Assembly: GCA_963281255.1 (NCBI GenBank)
Contig: OY725489.1
Location: 1,922,001-1,986,000, forward strand
Length of the DNA stretch: 64,000 nucleotides
From: Aphrocallistes beatrix
Lineage: Eukaryota; Porifera; Hexactinellida; Sceptrulophora; Aphrocallistidae
Reading direction: 5' to 3'
Each line of letters begins with the position of its first letter. Within the stretch, counting starts at the first letter, position 1. The notes beneath the pieces were generated by a model. It saw only the letters and a list, made by a program, of their open reading frames with translations. It had not been told where the DNA came from and made no database searches. Positions 18,348 through 29,240 of the stretch are shown in pieces. Made by a program: the position numbers and the translations under genes.

Positions 18348-21300
18348 TTAGTATAACGAGTCCATGTAGAGAGTGAAGAGGGGATCTACTGATATCTGGT
18401 AACTCCTCAGGGTAGCGACAGCTCCGAATAAGAACTCCTTTAGTTCAGAATTCAGGAAGAAAGACTCCTCATTGTAGAATGAAGGGGTCAGTTTAGATTT
18501 AGACATCACCTGAATCCATTCGTGCAGTATTCCCTGACTCAGTGATACAGTTAGGAATACTTTGATCTTCTCGGCAGGTCCACACCTCTTGTTGTAGTGT
18601 GCCAGCTTGATGCTTGTAGTCAGGAACTTGTCTATAGCATCATTCTCCATTGCAGAGCGACTAATCTCTGAGAATATCTGGGAGAAGAGGGCCCAGACCT
18701 GGGAGTATGGCTGTTTAGACGAGAACAGGTTGTAGAGCATCAGGTCTAGAAGGAGGGGAATCAGCCCGCACTCCCCCAGTACGAGGTAGGTGAGGGACTG
18801 CTTCGCTAGCCTAGGCTCAGTGAAGTAATGGATTAATTCGCGAATTGCATTCTGAAGCCGTATCCTAATACTTTCTGCAGACAGCTCTAAACAGCTGGCA
18901 TTCCCCCTCTCTGCATGCTCTCTACTGCTCTGGAGACTGAACCTGTCCGCAGGAAAGTAATACTCGACACACTCGTCTTTCTGACTATCACTGAGGTTCT
19001 TGTTCGCACACAGCCAGTATAACATCCCGGTCAGGTTGCTAGTCATCTCAATGTGCTGGATAAACACGTCCGGATTTAATCCCCCATTATCATGTCCTAC
19101 CCGAACTCCCAGCACATGTCCAATGTTCCTACAGGAGAATGAACAGAAATGAGAGCCTTTATCTAACTTGATTACGTCAGTCCTTCCCAAGCTCCCTGAG
19201 ACCAGTACCCACAGGACGGAGGTGTGCCTCAGTACGCTCCTACCTAGTGACAGGGTCAGCGAGTAGGTGAGCTGGGAGAGAGGGAAGTCATGCGTGAAGC
19301 AGGAGAACTCCACACAGCTGAGGCTGTCCAGATGATAGAGCAGCTGCTCCAGCTCTCCGTGCGCTCGCAGAAATGCGGAGAGCTGGTAGCTGCTATTTAG
19401 GTGGGAGTGCAGGGTGAGGAGTTCCTGTACTCTCTTTTTCAGTACCTTCTTTTCCAGCAGCAGTTTTACCCACATCCTCACCCTCCCGATGTCCGTCATG
19501 ATGTTCTCCTGCTCCAGGATGTGCTGCACCTCTAGCAACAAGGGGTTGGACACTGACCCCATGGACTTGCGCCGGGAGGAATTGGCGTGCAGGATATCTA
19601 CTCCGATTTCAGCGCTTATGAGACTGTGGGACCTGAACATGTGCTGATTCATCTGTCTAACCGCAGACACAGCTGTCAGCTGGTACTCAGAGTTTGCTTC
19701 ACAATGCTGTTTGTAGGCTAAGATGTGCTGCCATAACAGAGACCCGTCAGATGAAAGACTACACTCGTGTTCCCAGATCCTCTCCAACGCTTCCACCAAG
19801 CTGGAGATTAGACCCTTATCCTCCACACTGACAGCACTCTGCAGAACGGATTTGGAAGGCATGGAGGCAGTTAGAGCTGGTGAGAACTCAGCTCCATCTT
19901 GTTCATAGTGATGACGTAACGTAAGAGAGACGTGATGGGTTATGAGCTGTTTGATCTTGTGACTCGCCTCCTTCAGCAGTTCAGTAAGTTCCACAGCTGT
20001 CGGGATGAAAGCAGGAGAAGGAGTAGAACTTTGATGCGCAGGTAGAGATGAGTCGCTGCTAGCGGGGCTGCTCTTGTCCCTTGATACACAAGGATGTGTG
20101 TCTAGCTTGATAGATTCAGTGAGAGGGATGGCTAAACAATCGGGTAGAGTCCCGATATATCCACTTGTTGGTGGAGAGAGTGTGCACATCTCTCTGGGAG
20201 ATGGACACACTGCATCTGCCAGGATTATGGAGTTCTTCAGTCTCTGAATGTAGCGCTTGCAGGTGGAGTTGAATGTCCCTATTGGATAGGTGAACTCATT
20301 CGGGTCACATACTGCATGCGTCAAGTTGTATTGAAATACGCCTGCATCTGTAGTCAGTGGTCTATCAATAGCTGAATCAGAGGAAGTTATTTCTATGAGA
20401 TCATCAATGAACTTAGTGAACATGTGGGTCTCAAAAAATTGACATAAGAAATCTCTATCCTTTCTGCTCTTTTCAGAGAGGTAGGCTACTTTATCAAAAG
20501 TCCTAGTGTGGGAAATAGCATCGGGATCTGGTTTTATAATGAACTTCCCTACATCAGAAAAGGTATTGAGAAACATAGTATAAAACAGCTCTCTCAGCTT
20601 GCAATCGAACTCGAGCTGAGCAATGTATTCTTCCTCAACAACAACTTTACCGCTCTCTTTCCTTTCAGGAGTGCGCGTTTGTAGACGTTTAGGACTTGGA
20701 TTGGTTTCTAACTTTAAGTTAGAAATAACCTCTACAATTGACATTAGTTCTTCCAGAGAAGAAATCTGAGCTTGTCTAGCTTGTGAATTTTGGGAATCGG
20801 AATGTAGCTGCGAGTTATATAGTTCTATCAAGTTGTTTGAAATCTGTTCTGAAAATGGAAGGCTGGGAATGCTCTGTTTTGAAAATTTAATTTCAGATGT
20901 AGACAGGTCAATCTGGCAATAGGTCCCTGAGAAGTTGATGTCAGACACCGCATCCTGATCGCTTCGCGACAGCCAGCCGATGAAACATGGAAGTGGAGCC
21001 TCTAAGAATTCAACACACGAGGAAGGAAGAATAGGCACGAACGGGAAATCCCAAGTGAATGGGTAGATTAGAGATGTGAGGCTTTCACTAAAATAATTGA
21101 GTTTACAAGGATCATCTGACACAACGAGTACGCTGTACTCTAACAGAATGCAGGTTATCACTTTGATGAGGAGATGCGGATTGAGAATTTTACACAATTC
21201 CAAATAGTGTAACTGGAATAATGGCATATCTTCTTTGGAGGGAAGGACAGCATGTAGTGTTCTCTTGCAAGGAGAATCGTAGCTAATGATAGAACCTGTA

Positions 21301-21746
21301 GAAGGGAAACTGACCTCATTGACGATGTTATACAGGTAACTGTCTAGAGTAAGATCTGGGTTCGGAGAAGATAAGAGTTTCTGAATTCCTTCTAAGTACT
21401 GGAGCATTGAAGTGTAAAATGGATAGTCAGATATTAAAACAATGCACTTGGAAAAATATTTTGAAAGTTTAAAATCGTTTCCAGGGTCATTTAATGTTAG
21501 AGATGTCCCATAATACTTCGAGCCATTTTCTCTCGTTATTAAAAAGTTGTGAGTAAAAGATTTAAAATTGATTTCTGTAAAACCGTTTCCAAATGGAAAA
21601 GTTAGGTTCTGAATGGCAAAGTCTTCATACTGAGGCAGTTGGTGGGGGTAGCAGTAGAGTCTGTGAGTGGAGGCTTCATGCGAGGGAGGAACTGCTGGAG
21701 AGACGCCAAACACAACTACATACTCCACCAAAGAGATACATGTCAT
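18348..21746 (-). CDS. DENND5: DENND5-like protein (DENN, RUN, PLAT, RUN)
   Basis: DENND5A/B proteins bind Rab6 and act as exchange factors for Rab39 at Golgi and endosomal membranes. This ATG frame of 1132 codons shows the whole characteristic order. An upstream DENN segment is at residues 1-115 (LVEYVVVFGVS). The core DENN is at about 165-300 (LLEYSVLVVSDD, LIYPFTWDFPFVPILPSSCV, APLPCFIGWL). A down-DENN is at about 370-460. RUN1 is at about 640-820. A PLAT/LH2 domain is at about 826-935, with the typical VRVGHDNGGLNPDVF. RUN2 is at about 960-1125 (IRELIHYFTEP, LGECGLIPLLL). It is somewhat shorter than the vertebrate proteins (nearly 1300 residues), mainly in linkers, and is one exon. DGCR6 lies 203 bp upstream on the same strand. 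Confidence 0.9.
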   Translation of the reverse strand: MTCISLVEYVVVFGVSPAVPPSHEASTHRLYCYPHQLPQYEDFAIQNLTFPFGNGFTEINFKSFTHNFLITRENGSKYYGTSLTLNDPGNDFKLSKYFSKCIVLISDYPFYTSMLQYLEGIQKLLSSPNPDLTLDSYLYNIVNEVSFPSTGSIISYDSPCKRTLHAVLPSKEDMPLFQLHYLELCKILNPHLLIKVITCILLEYSVLVVSDDPCKLNYFSESLTSLIYPFTWDFPFVPILPSSCVEFLEAPLPCFIGWLSRSDQDAVSDINFSGTYCQIDLSTSEIKFSKQSIPSLPFSEQISNNLIELYNSQLHSDSQNSQARQAQISSLEELMSIVEVISNLKLETNPSPKRLQTRTPERKESGKVVVEEEYIAQLEFDCKLRELFYTMFLNTFSDVGKFIIKPDPDAISHTRTFDKVAYLSEKSRKDRDFLCQFFETHMFTKFIDDLIEITSSDSAIDRPLTTDAGVFQYNLTHAVCDPNEFTYPIGTFNSTCKRYIQRLKNSIILADAVCPSPREMCTLSPPTSGYIGTLPDCLAIPLTESIKLDTHPCVSRDKSSPASSDSSLPAHQSSTPSPAFIPTAVELTELLKEASHKIKQLITHHVSLTLRHHYEQDGAEFSPALTASMPSKSVLQSAVSVEDKGLISSLVEALERIWEHECSLSSDGSLLWQHILAYKQHCEANSEYQLTAVSAVRQMNQHMFRSHSLISAEIGVDILHANSSRRKSMGSVSNPLLLEVQHILEQENIMTDIGRVRMWVKLLLEKKVLKKRVQELLTLHSHLNSSYQLSAFLRAHGELEQLLYHLDSLSCVEFSCFTHDFPLSQLTYSLTLSLGRSVLRHTSVLWVLVSGSLGRTDVIKLDKGSHFCSFSCRNIGHVLGVRVGHDNGGLNPDVFIQHIEMTSNLTGMLYWLCANKNLSDSQKDECVEYYFPADRFSLQSSREHAERGNASCLELSAESIRIRLQNAIRELIHYFTEPRLAKQSLTYLVLGECGLIPLLLDLMLYNLFSSKQPYSQVWALFSQIFSEISRSAMENDAIDKFLTTSIKLAHYNKRCGPAEKIKVFLTVSLSQGILHEWIQVMSKSKLTPSFYNEESFFLNSELKEFLFGAVATLRSYQISVDPLFTLYMDSLY

Positions 21747-21949
21747 CGCGTGTGCTTATAAAGCTAAAATACAGGTACATGCACGTAATAGTAAATTTCG
21801 ATTCTCTAAAAAATGTAGTAATGTTCTTATTCAGAAATTACGAATTCATATTCTGAATCGCATAAATTCTCATAATTAAGTTTATGTAATTATTCTCATT
21901 CATAAATTGATCAGATAAGTTTAAATAATTCAGATTGATCCAGCACCAT

Positions 21950-23402
21950 TCACAAAACAGAGTTAGAAGTGTCCAACTCTGCTCCCACTATCTGAATGAC
22001 CTCCACTAGTCCCATCTGGATTCTGATACTTTCGGAATCCTCTGTAATGAAGAAGAGGGGTCCGCAAACCTGTTCTAGAATGGATTGCTGTTCTGACACG
22101 ATCTGATCCAGCTGTCGGACAATCTCTTTGTCTTTTGATATCATTTCTCTCTGCGATAATTTATCTAGTTTCACTTTGTCTTCTTCGTGCTTATGTCTCA
22201 AATTAATTTCATCTTGCTCTCTGCTTTCTAAAGTTCTCAATTTCTCTCGCAATTTCTGATTTAATTCTGTTTGTTTCTTCTTATGAGTCGTCGCAACCTA
22301 AAAAGTTATTACATGAGACTATTGTTAGGTGTTAAATATATACATATACTTTTAGATAAGCATCTAGATCTTTTTTGTTTTGGGGACTTGGAGATCTGGC
22401 TATATTGTGAATATTTCTCACATTATAGTCTTCAAGTACGAAACTAAAGGGCCATGTAGTGAGATATCTACGTACACGAATCCCTTGCCGTTCGCGGGGG
22501 TTACATTCTTGAAAATGTCCGGGAAACGCAAATCCGGGAACTGCGAAAGTTAGCGAAAATCCTGGAGTTAGATTCCTAATATTCTAGAAGACTCATTAGG
22601 TGGCATCCATAATATCCTAAATGAAAGCTTTAAGCTCTCCAAGTAAAGGGACATATAGCTACGGACAATAAAAAAAGTTTAATACCATAGATGTTGAGTC
22701 AGTTTCTGAATTAGGAAAAACGATACCTTAGTTGATGACTATTTTGGTTAGGCTAGAATAAGAACGAATTTGAGGATAGATACCAATATAACCAATACAC
22801 AAGCTAATCGAAGTATTATGCAAAAAAACGCGAATAGTCGAGGGACTTATTCGCGAAGGGCAACATGACACAAAATATTTTCGCGAATGGCGAGGGCTGC
22901 GTATTAATAGCACTGAGATCTCAAAGCGATATTTCACTTAGCCATAACATTAAAAAAATATCGGTCGATAGACCGATATTGCAGCAAAACGATAATTTAC
23001 TGTGATTATTGTATGATGTACCAAGATCACTGAAAAGGTGTGATGTGAGATGTCCTTGAGAAAAAAAAATTCTTTTTTCGGATAACAAAAAAAATCGTTT
23101 TTTTCGGATAAGTATCCACTACTCTAAATCCGGCTTTTCAGACAAGCTAACTAACAGAAAGGTGCCAAGTATCCCAGGGGTGTTACCTTCATTCTCTCTT
23201 GCAGCAACTGCTCCTCCGTCAGAGATTGTATCTCTTCTAGCTCCTTCACGATCTCAAAAACAGTCCCATCCAACAACGAGGAGGCCAGCTGATGCAGTCG
23301 TTCCTCTGTAAGATACGATCCGAGTGGTTCGGAAAGTTCTGTCCGGATGCGATTAAGGGTTTTCAAGTAGATGTCTAATTTGGCACTGTTCGTCTCAGCC
23401 AT
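21950..23402 (-). CDS. DGCR6: DGCR6/gonadal family protein, two exons
   Basis: DGCR6 is a small coiled-coil protein conserved from flies (gonadal) to humans, where its gene lies in the 22q11 deletion region; its molecular role is poorly known. Exon 1 (23402-23187) encodes MAETNSAK...LASSLLDGTVFEIVKEL, then EEIQSLTEEQLLQERMK. It stops at a GTAACA donor in phase 0; ATG at 23402 is chosen because the frame upstream opens only at GTG. Exon 2 (22297-21950) follows a TTTTTAG acceptor and gives VATTHKKKQTELNQKLREKL. It continues through a charged coiled coil to EIVRQLDQIVSEQQSILEQV and FFITEDSESIRIQMGLVEVI, ending at TGA. The product of 187 residues is close to the family length. The 889-bp intron contains a MITE. 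Confidence 0.88.
22484..22892. mobile_element. MITE inside the DGCR6 intron
   Basis: The left end CCTTGCCGTTCGCG pairs with the right end CGCGAATGGCGAGG with two differences. Internal CGCGAA/TTCGCG motifs recur near both ends. No coding frame. It lies wholly in the intron, so it need not disturb the protein. Confidence 0.6.
22957..22980. repeat. short perfect hairpin
   Basis: AATATCGGTC, loop GATA, then GACCGATATT, within the DGCR6 intron. Confidence 0.8.
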
Positions 23403-23921
23403 GCTAGTTTGAAGTACACTAAAACTCACGGTGGGATAGCAAATTAAAAAGAGAACAATATTTACAAGCGGCCTTTTAAAAGTACAGATTTATCATAAGT
23501 TAACGGGATAAAAGTTGGCCTTTAAAAGGGTGACCAGCACATAAAGAAGTTCATTATATCATGATTTTAAAATAACTAGAAATTGCAAAGTTTTGTTCCT
23601 AACCAATTATCTTGTAAAGATATATGGAGATGACTTCTAATGTATAAATCCTTACTATTAAAACTCGATTATTGTTTGTTTGTTTGTGTATATCAGGGCC
23701 GGCGGAAGCTCGTGAGAAGTGGGACGGCCTTGAATTGTGATGACAATCATGATGATCGCAGAGTCAAAAAAATTTACATTACGGTCAATTTGAAGTGTTC
23801 GCAACCCCTCCCAAGCTCCCATATATATTACGATTATGGAGTATACTAGCTGCTCAACTACGGGATCAAATAATGTTATATCATTCAATTTCTCCAATAG
23901 TCTATTATAGCAACATTGTAA

Positions 23922-24248
23922 TTATTGAAGATCAGCCGGCTTGAACTCGGTACCAAACACCTGTTTCCTGTGATCATGGCCAGCAATAAAGTCATTTGCA
24001 ACATCCACAAGGTTGAGGTCATCGGTGAGGTTCTTGTGGATGTGTAAAAGCATTAAATGGTTCAAACGCTGCTGAGACATCGTCGAGCGAAGATATGTCT
24101 GGATACGTCGCTCAGCACTGAAGGATCTCTCACTCTCTGCATTGGTGGCTGAAATCACAAGCATTAGCCTCACTAGTTTACTGACCTGAGACATCAGCCC
24201 CAACTGACCTGGTGTGCAAATTCGAAAGAATTTAAGGATCTCTGACAA
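23922..24248 (-). pseudogene. hAT transposase C-terminal dimerisation domain
   Basis: Residues SQVSKLVRLMLVISATNAES, then ERSFSAERRIQTYLRSTMSQ and RLNHLMLLHIHKN, are the classic hATC dimerisation region (SER-FS and YLRS motifs). The frame lacks an ATG and the catalytic core is missing. It belongs with the N-terminal piece at 24251-24676 as one deleted transposase. Confidence 0.88.
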
Positions 24249-24250
24249 AA

Positions 24251-24676
24251 CTATTTTTCATTCACCTGGAAAACTATTAGAAAATATTTCCAAATGCGCT
24301 GGAAGGAGTAGAGAATCAAAATCAGGACATAAAAGTCGAGAACGAATTGAAGTTCTTCTTGATATGGTTGCACACCTGCTGCCTTGAGGAGGATCGCTTG
24401 GACATTTGCATAGGTCTGGTAACCAGGTTGGTTGAAACGATCTTCGATGCCGGAAATAGCAAGGTCAAGCGCAAAACACGTAAAACAGAAGGCAAGGTCT
24501 AGGTTTTCCTCGTAGTGCAGCCATGACCACCTGTCGAACCACTTCCGTTGAAACGAACGTTTCATCACTAAGGTATTTCCAAACTCACGTTTGGGAAAGC
24601 GAAAGGAGGAAGGTTGGTGCGGTTTGTCACCGATCGCCGGTGTTTGTAGTCGGCTATTGCCATCAAATGAAGCCAT
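24251..24676 (-). pseudogene. hAT transposase N-terminal piece with TTF-type zinc finger (ZMYM/TTF group)
   Basis: ATG at 24676. Residues RSFQRKWFDRWSWLHYEENL and DLAFCFTCFALD match the TTF zinc-finger region of ZMYM1-like hAT proteins. The piece continues to about GIEDRFNQPGYQTYANVQAI. Everything between this finger and the hATC domain, including the catalytic DDE region, has been lost, so this copy cannot supply transposase. Confidence 0.8.
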
Positions 24677-24728
24677 CGCGCTAACTCAAATATATAACTG
24701 ATATTTCTTATTTTTCTTTTCATTTTAT

Positions 24729-24857
24729 ACTATTAGATCTAGATTGTTATTTATTTGTCAATTTAATATTGTATTGTTTCCTATTGCCCAAGATTTGGAA
24801 ATATTGATCAATAGAAAACAATACTAATTTGACAAATAAATAACAATCTAGATCTGG
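24729..24857. repeat. inverted repeat inside the hAT element
   Basis: AGATCTAGATTGTTATTTAT followed by TTGTCAA is mirrored after a short loop by TTGACAA and ATAAATAACAATCTAGATCT, giving arms of about 50 nt with few mismatches. Confidence 0.8.
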
Positions 24858-25046
24858 AAGAATGAATTGTAATTTGTATTTGGTCGTATTTCTGGGGTTG
24901 AAAATAGGGTTTCGTTCCAGAACAATGTTCGTTATTCTGAGGTGGTCGCTAAGAGGGGTTCCGCTGTACGGCCTGCACCAAAAATTCACACAAAAAGTGG
25001 GGCGGCCCGGGCCGCCCCGCTTCCGCCGGCCCTGGTATATATATAT

Positions 25047-25565
25047 ATATATATATATCTGTAACGAATTGATTGAAGAAACTGCCAGGCATAGAAAGCT
25101 GATTTTTGGCATGTGGGAGTCTTTTGGCTATGGGTCCAGTAAGTTCTGAGCTCAGACGAAAATGTCGACTCATCATGGAATTATGACGTCATTGTCACAT
25201 TTTTAAAAGTGAAGCAACACAGTTATTCGGGCATAACTCAGCCATTATAGGAGATAGAAGGCTGAAATTTTAATAGAATCTGTATACTAACACGTCTCAC
25301 ATATGATGCAACTATCATCAAAAAATGATGACTCATCACTTTGTTATGACGTTATCATTACTCATCAAAATTTTAAATATTGACAAATTTGGTGTTTTTT
25401 CGAGTGAAATCGATTTTAAAACTAAGATGGACATATTTAGAGATGATATATCCCGTTTAATTAACCAATGTCACCTCCAGGCGACCGAAGGGAGCCTCTG
25501 GCGGACACGAAGTTTTCGCCAGCCGCGCAGCGAAAGCAAGCGACGCGCGCTTGTCTATCATATAA
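25047..25565 (+). repeat. repeat family A, full copy
   Basis: Runs from CTGTAACGAATTGATTGAAG through the central TGATGACTCATCACTTTGTT to the GC-rich end AAGCAAGCGACGCGCGCTTG. The usually palindromic core is decayed here (GGCGGACACGAAGTTTTCGC). A degenerate piece of the same end continues to about 25680. Confidence 0.8.
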
Positions 25566-25796
25566 AACTTGATTTTTTATAGTTATTTATTTACAAGTAC
25601 GCTTTGCGCACTTGAGTAGCGTGGCTAACGAACAAGTCGTGTCCAGAAAGTCACCCTGCAGGCGCCTGGGGTATCAAAGAATTCAGAGACGACCTACGGT
25701 AGGTGCCTATATTGATTGTTTTCGCTAAATCTTAAATTAAATTCAAAATGAGGAGAAGGGATAAATCCTTGGCTAATTTTTGTCGCAAAAAAACCC

Positions 25797-25940
25797 GGAA
25801 ATAGTTCGACTTCCCGAAAAAGGAAATAGTTTACATAAAAACCATCATTAATCCTAATGATAAAAAGTCGAACTATTTCCTAAATCTGCAATTCGAACTA
25901 CGTATTTCCTTTTTCGAAAAGTCGAACCATTTCCGCATTA
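25797..25940. mobile_element. MITE family D, copy 1
   Basis: GGAAATAGTTCGACTT at the left and AAGTCGAACCATTTCC at the right are near-complements. A homologous element with clear target duplication is at 30884-31006. Confidence 0.65.
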
Positions 25941-26610
25941 CCACAAAAACCACAGCAAAGGGATAATATAGTATTTGTTTATATGTACAACATCAAATAG
26001 GGGGTGATTACCTGTCAAATATGGTTAATTAAATGTATTGAATAGTGAAAATCAAAATTGGTGCAGTCTGGAGCTTATAATAAAATGAATCAAGGTAAGG
26101 GTAACCCAAAATGAACAAAAGAAAATGTGAAATAATAAATATGAAGCACTGATAATTGAATATTTCCCAAACTTGGAGTATCTCAAAACCGGACATTAGA
26201 GAATCCAAACCGGACGCCGGACAAATCGAAAACCGGACCCAGGTTCAAATATTTACCATATATGGAATACGTATTTGGTCCACATCTGGTGCAATTCGGT
26301 TTGATAGAATTCCAGGAGCGAGCAGACGGACGTACGGACGTCACACTTCGATCATGATGCATAAGCATCTCCTATACAAGGAGCTGCACTAATACCCAAT
26401 AGAATTCATTCTTAATATTTAATAAAAAAATAGGTGATTCTCTACACAATGACTCAAATTCGTGCAGATAAGATGAAAAAATGATGTTATTAAGCAAATC
26501 CCATTGTGACATTATAATCCCATAATTTCGCTCCAAAAACCAATCCGGCAGACCGTATCGGCGTGTAAAATTACCCTGTAACAAACTTTCAGCTTTCTAT
26601 GGCATATGGC
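25941..26610. other. intergenic, nothing recognised
   Basis: AT-rich sequence with short CCGGAC repeats near 26190-26240 (AAACCGGACGCCGGAC). No gene or terminal repeat seen. Confidence 0.4.
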
Positions 26611-26990
26611 CTTTATGAATGTGAAGTTAGGAGCGAAAATCGAGCACGACATAACAACTATACTTCTGCAACCAGTCACTCCATCGGGATGCCATTTCGT
26701 ATAAATTAATACTAGCCTAGGAGGTTTCTGCCATTTCAATGATATCTCAATCTGGCCCCTGTATGGCTTCCAGTGACTTAGCAAAGATGACCATTTTCCG
26801 CATTATTTATGTAGTGTTTGAAATCGAGCACGACATAACACATTATAACTCTGCTACCAATGGACGGATCAGGATGAAATGAAAACAAACTACGATAATA
26901 CTAGCCCAGGAGGTTTGCCATTTCGATGGTGTACCAATCTACCCTCTTTATGGCTTCGAGTACCGTTATCTAGCTATATCTCTCTTAATG
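26611..26990 (+). repeat. repeat family E, two direct units of about 190 bp
   Basis: Each unit carries ATCGAGCACGACATAACA, AATACTAGCC, AGGAGGTTT and TGCCATTTC.ATG in the same order (units about 26620-26810 and 26825-26985). The junction CCGCATTATTTATGTAGTG is the unoccupied target of the family D element at 30884. Confidence 0.75.
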
Positions 26991-27529
26991 AATATTGATC
27001 ACAGGTGTATTTTTAATGTATCTTGATGACAATTATAATATTTTAATTATAATCATGCTATTTTGCGGGTTATTAAATCATAACTAATTTCAGACGTATG
27101 ATCGATCATGATATTTCTACCAGTATTTATATGCTTATTCTTGTTACTTTTTTTAAACTTTTATTTTAAATATCAAGTTAATACGTCACATCCTTCATTT
27201 GTATTTTCCCGAAATCATGAGTGTAGCCCCTATTGCGTCCAGTACTGTCACAAAATTGTACTGTCACAAAATTGGCGCGTACTTAGTTCATTTTGGGGAA
27301 AGTTAGCAAAGAAAATGTATTGTAATAATTATAATCGAAACACAATCAATTTTGACCTAACCAGTTAGTATTATTCTGAAAACCACCCTATTACTTACCA
27401 AAAATACAGTAACGGTATTATTGCACTCAATAAGCCTCCCATAAACAATCTAAACCGGGAAAATAGCACAATCAATTGAAGATCATCCTATTACTTTATC
27501 ATTACCAAATACTGTTGATGACAAAGCAT
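26991..27529. other. intergenic, nothing recognised
   Basis: Very AT-rich; includes a short hydrophobic open frame (27108-27368) without recognisable similarity, not called as a gene. Confidence 0.4.
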
Positions 27530-27581
27530 AGCCTACTGTATGTATATAAGGCCTCACAGTAACTTGCGGATTTGGGACTAG

Positions 27582-28099
27582 CATACTTACCAACCCTCCA
27601 TCCCTGGATTATCCAAGGGAAATGACTTATGATCCAGGGATCCAGGGACATAATGAAAAATCCAGGGATTTTGAGTTTTTAACTAGCCTATACTAATTTC
27701 CATTAATGCAATATAGTTTTTGGCATTTATTGAGTAATTTTATGTTCCTCATTATTTAGCATGTCTTCAGGGATCCTGGAAAATTTCCTGGACTCACGAA
27801 TTTCGAACGCGTAAGATAACATTACATACGATGTACCTTTCTTTAAATAATTTACTTGTCCATTTCGAAATCTTTAATTACATATATTCGGCCTTTATTT
27901 AAAATCCAAGAAATTCCCTGGATATCCTGGGATTTCCCTGGATCGCCAAATTCGAAATTTAACCTGTCTATTGATTCATGCTCATGCTAATTTAGTTATT
28001 AAAATAAAAAATATAATAACATCCAGGGATATACCATTGAAATCCAGGGATTCCACTCCCAAAATCCAGGAAAATTTTCAAGAGGGGTTGGTAAGTATG
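27582..28099. mobile_element. 518-bp MITE (family I)
   Basis: Ends CATACTTACCAACCCTC and GAGGGGTTGGTAAGTATG are inverted, with GACTAG on both sides (27576-27581, 28100-28105). The interior is rich in AATCCAGGGA/TCCCTGGATT motifs on both strands, giving strong self-complementarity. Confidence 0.75.
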
Positions 28100-28244
28100 G
28101 ACTAGGGATGCGGTAGAAGATGGTTGAACTAATACATGAGCTGCCTTAAATCATTAACACAGCACAATAGAGCTTAAGAATGTAATACCAGCGTATACAA
28201 ATATGGTGTCAAAGTACCCATATCCGTTGTTAAAATTTAGATTA

Positions 28245-28542
28245 CCGTATTGCTTTAAATAAGCGCCCGGGCGCTTATTTATTTCGTGCACCCTTTAGAC
28301 CCGGCGCTTATTCAAACCGGCGCTTATTTTTTTCATTCGCTATTTTGACCCGGCGCTCTTTTTTTTGTTTACTGCATTGACTGGCACTTTTATTTTTTCC
28401 ACCACTGAGAATGTTAGTTCTATCAAAAAAGGATAATGTAATGTTTCAAAAAGCACTTGTATCAATGCCACTACTGAGAATACTAGTTTGATATGATGTT
28501 CAGAGAACTAAAATTCCCCGGCGCTTATTCAAGGAAATACGG
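28245..28542. mobile_element. 298-bp mariner-like MITE, TA target duplication
   Basis: Ends CCGTATTGCTTTAAATAAGC and GCTTATTCAAGGAAATACGG are inverted with few differences and flanked by TA. CCGGCGCTTATT is repeated four to five times inside. The family C copy at 2340-2816 reads GATTAGTC where this copy reads GATTA...TAGTC, which is the empty site. Confidence 0.82.
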
Positions 28543-29240
28543 TAGTCGCCATATGGCTGCGCAATAGGTTATATTTGTGACAAATTTGGTGATTTTCAGA
28601 GGTCGTTTAAAGGCACTTCTAAGTGTTTTTATTATAAAGTTTCCGCATAGAACTGAGATGTGGATGGGTTTAATACCAAAAATTTGGATTTTATTTCATG
28701 GAATGTTGCTACATTCCAGTGTTGCTATGGAAACGTGTTTTAGTCAGTTGGGATCATATCTTGAAAACCGCGATAGCTAGACATTCAAATGTTATTCACT
28801 TTGATAGCCAATATACTATTTCCTATTAAGTGATAGTATAATTTATTTATCTAAATTCAATGGTTTACTTAGTTATTAGACAATTTATCATATTAGTCAC
28901 ATTTGGCAATTTGTCGAATATCTCATAAACCATTGAATTTAGATAAATAAATTATACTATCACTTAATAGGAAATAGTCTATTGGCTATCAAGAGGGATC
29001 ACATTTGAATGTCTAGCTATCGCGGTTTTCAAGATATGATCCCAACTGACCAAACACGTTTCCATAGCAACACTGGAATGTAGCAATATTCCATGAATAA
29101 AATCCAAATTTGTATTAACCCATTCACATCTCTGTTCTATGCAGAAAATTTTATAATAAAAACTAAATTTTTACAACGGATATGGGTACTTTGACACGGA
29201 ACCCTGATAACCTCCTAGTAATGAATGTTAACCACTCTGC

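Larger units (their letters stand above)
23694..25034. mobile_element. internally deleted hAT transposon with intact termini
   Basis: Ends CAGGGCCGGCGGAAG (23694) and CTTCCGCCGGCCCTG (to 25034) are exact complements. They are flanked by GTGTATAT (23686-23693) and GTATATAT (25035-25042), an 8-bp duplication with one mismatch. The element carries both extremes of a minus-strand transposase. Its site is a family A repeat, and the unoccupied version of that site can be read at 54867-54910. Confidence 0.88.
27530..29240. mobile_element. foldback element, family C, with two nested insertions
   Basis: The arms around 28550-28860 and 28930-29195 are inverted copies: GAATGTTGCTACATTCCAGT with GTTGCTATGGAAACGTG on one side, and the complements CACGTTTCCATAGCAAC and ACTGGAATGTAGCAATATTC on the other. 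The left arm is the homologue of 2340-2816. Nested in it are the elements at 27582-28099 and 28245-28542. The right arm stops earlier (near CTTTGACACGG), so the far end is lost. Confidence 0.75.

Noticed and set aside
24747..25176. Several overlapping short frames with IYIYIYIY runs
   Set aside because: Produced by the TA microsatellite and the hAT end joined to family A; no conserved domain.
27108..27368. 86-codon frame with a hydrophobic start
   Set aside because: AT-rich sequence, no recognisable similarity, no splice or poly-A support; hydrophobic residues are expected from T-rich codons.
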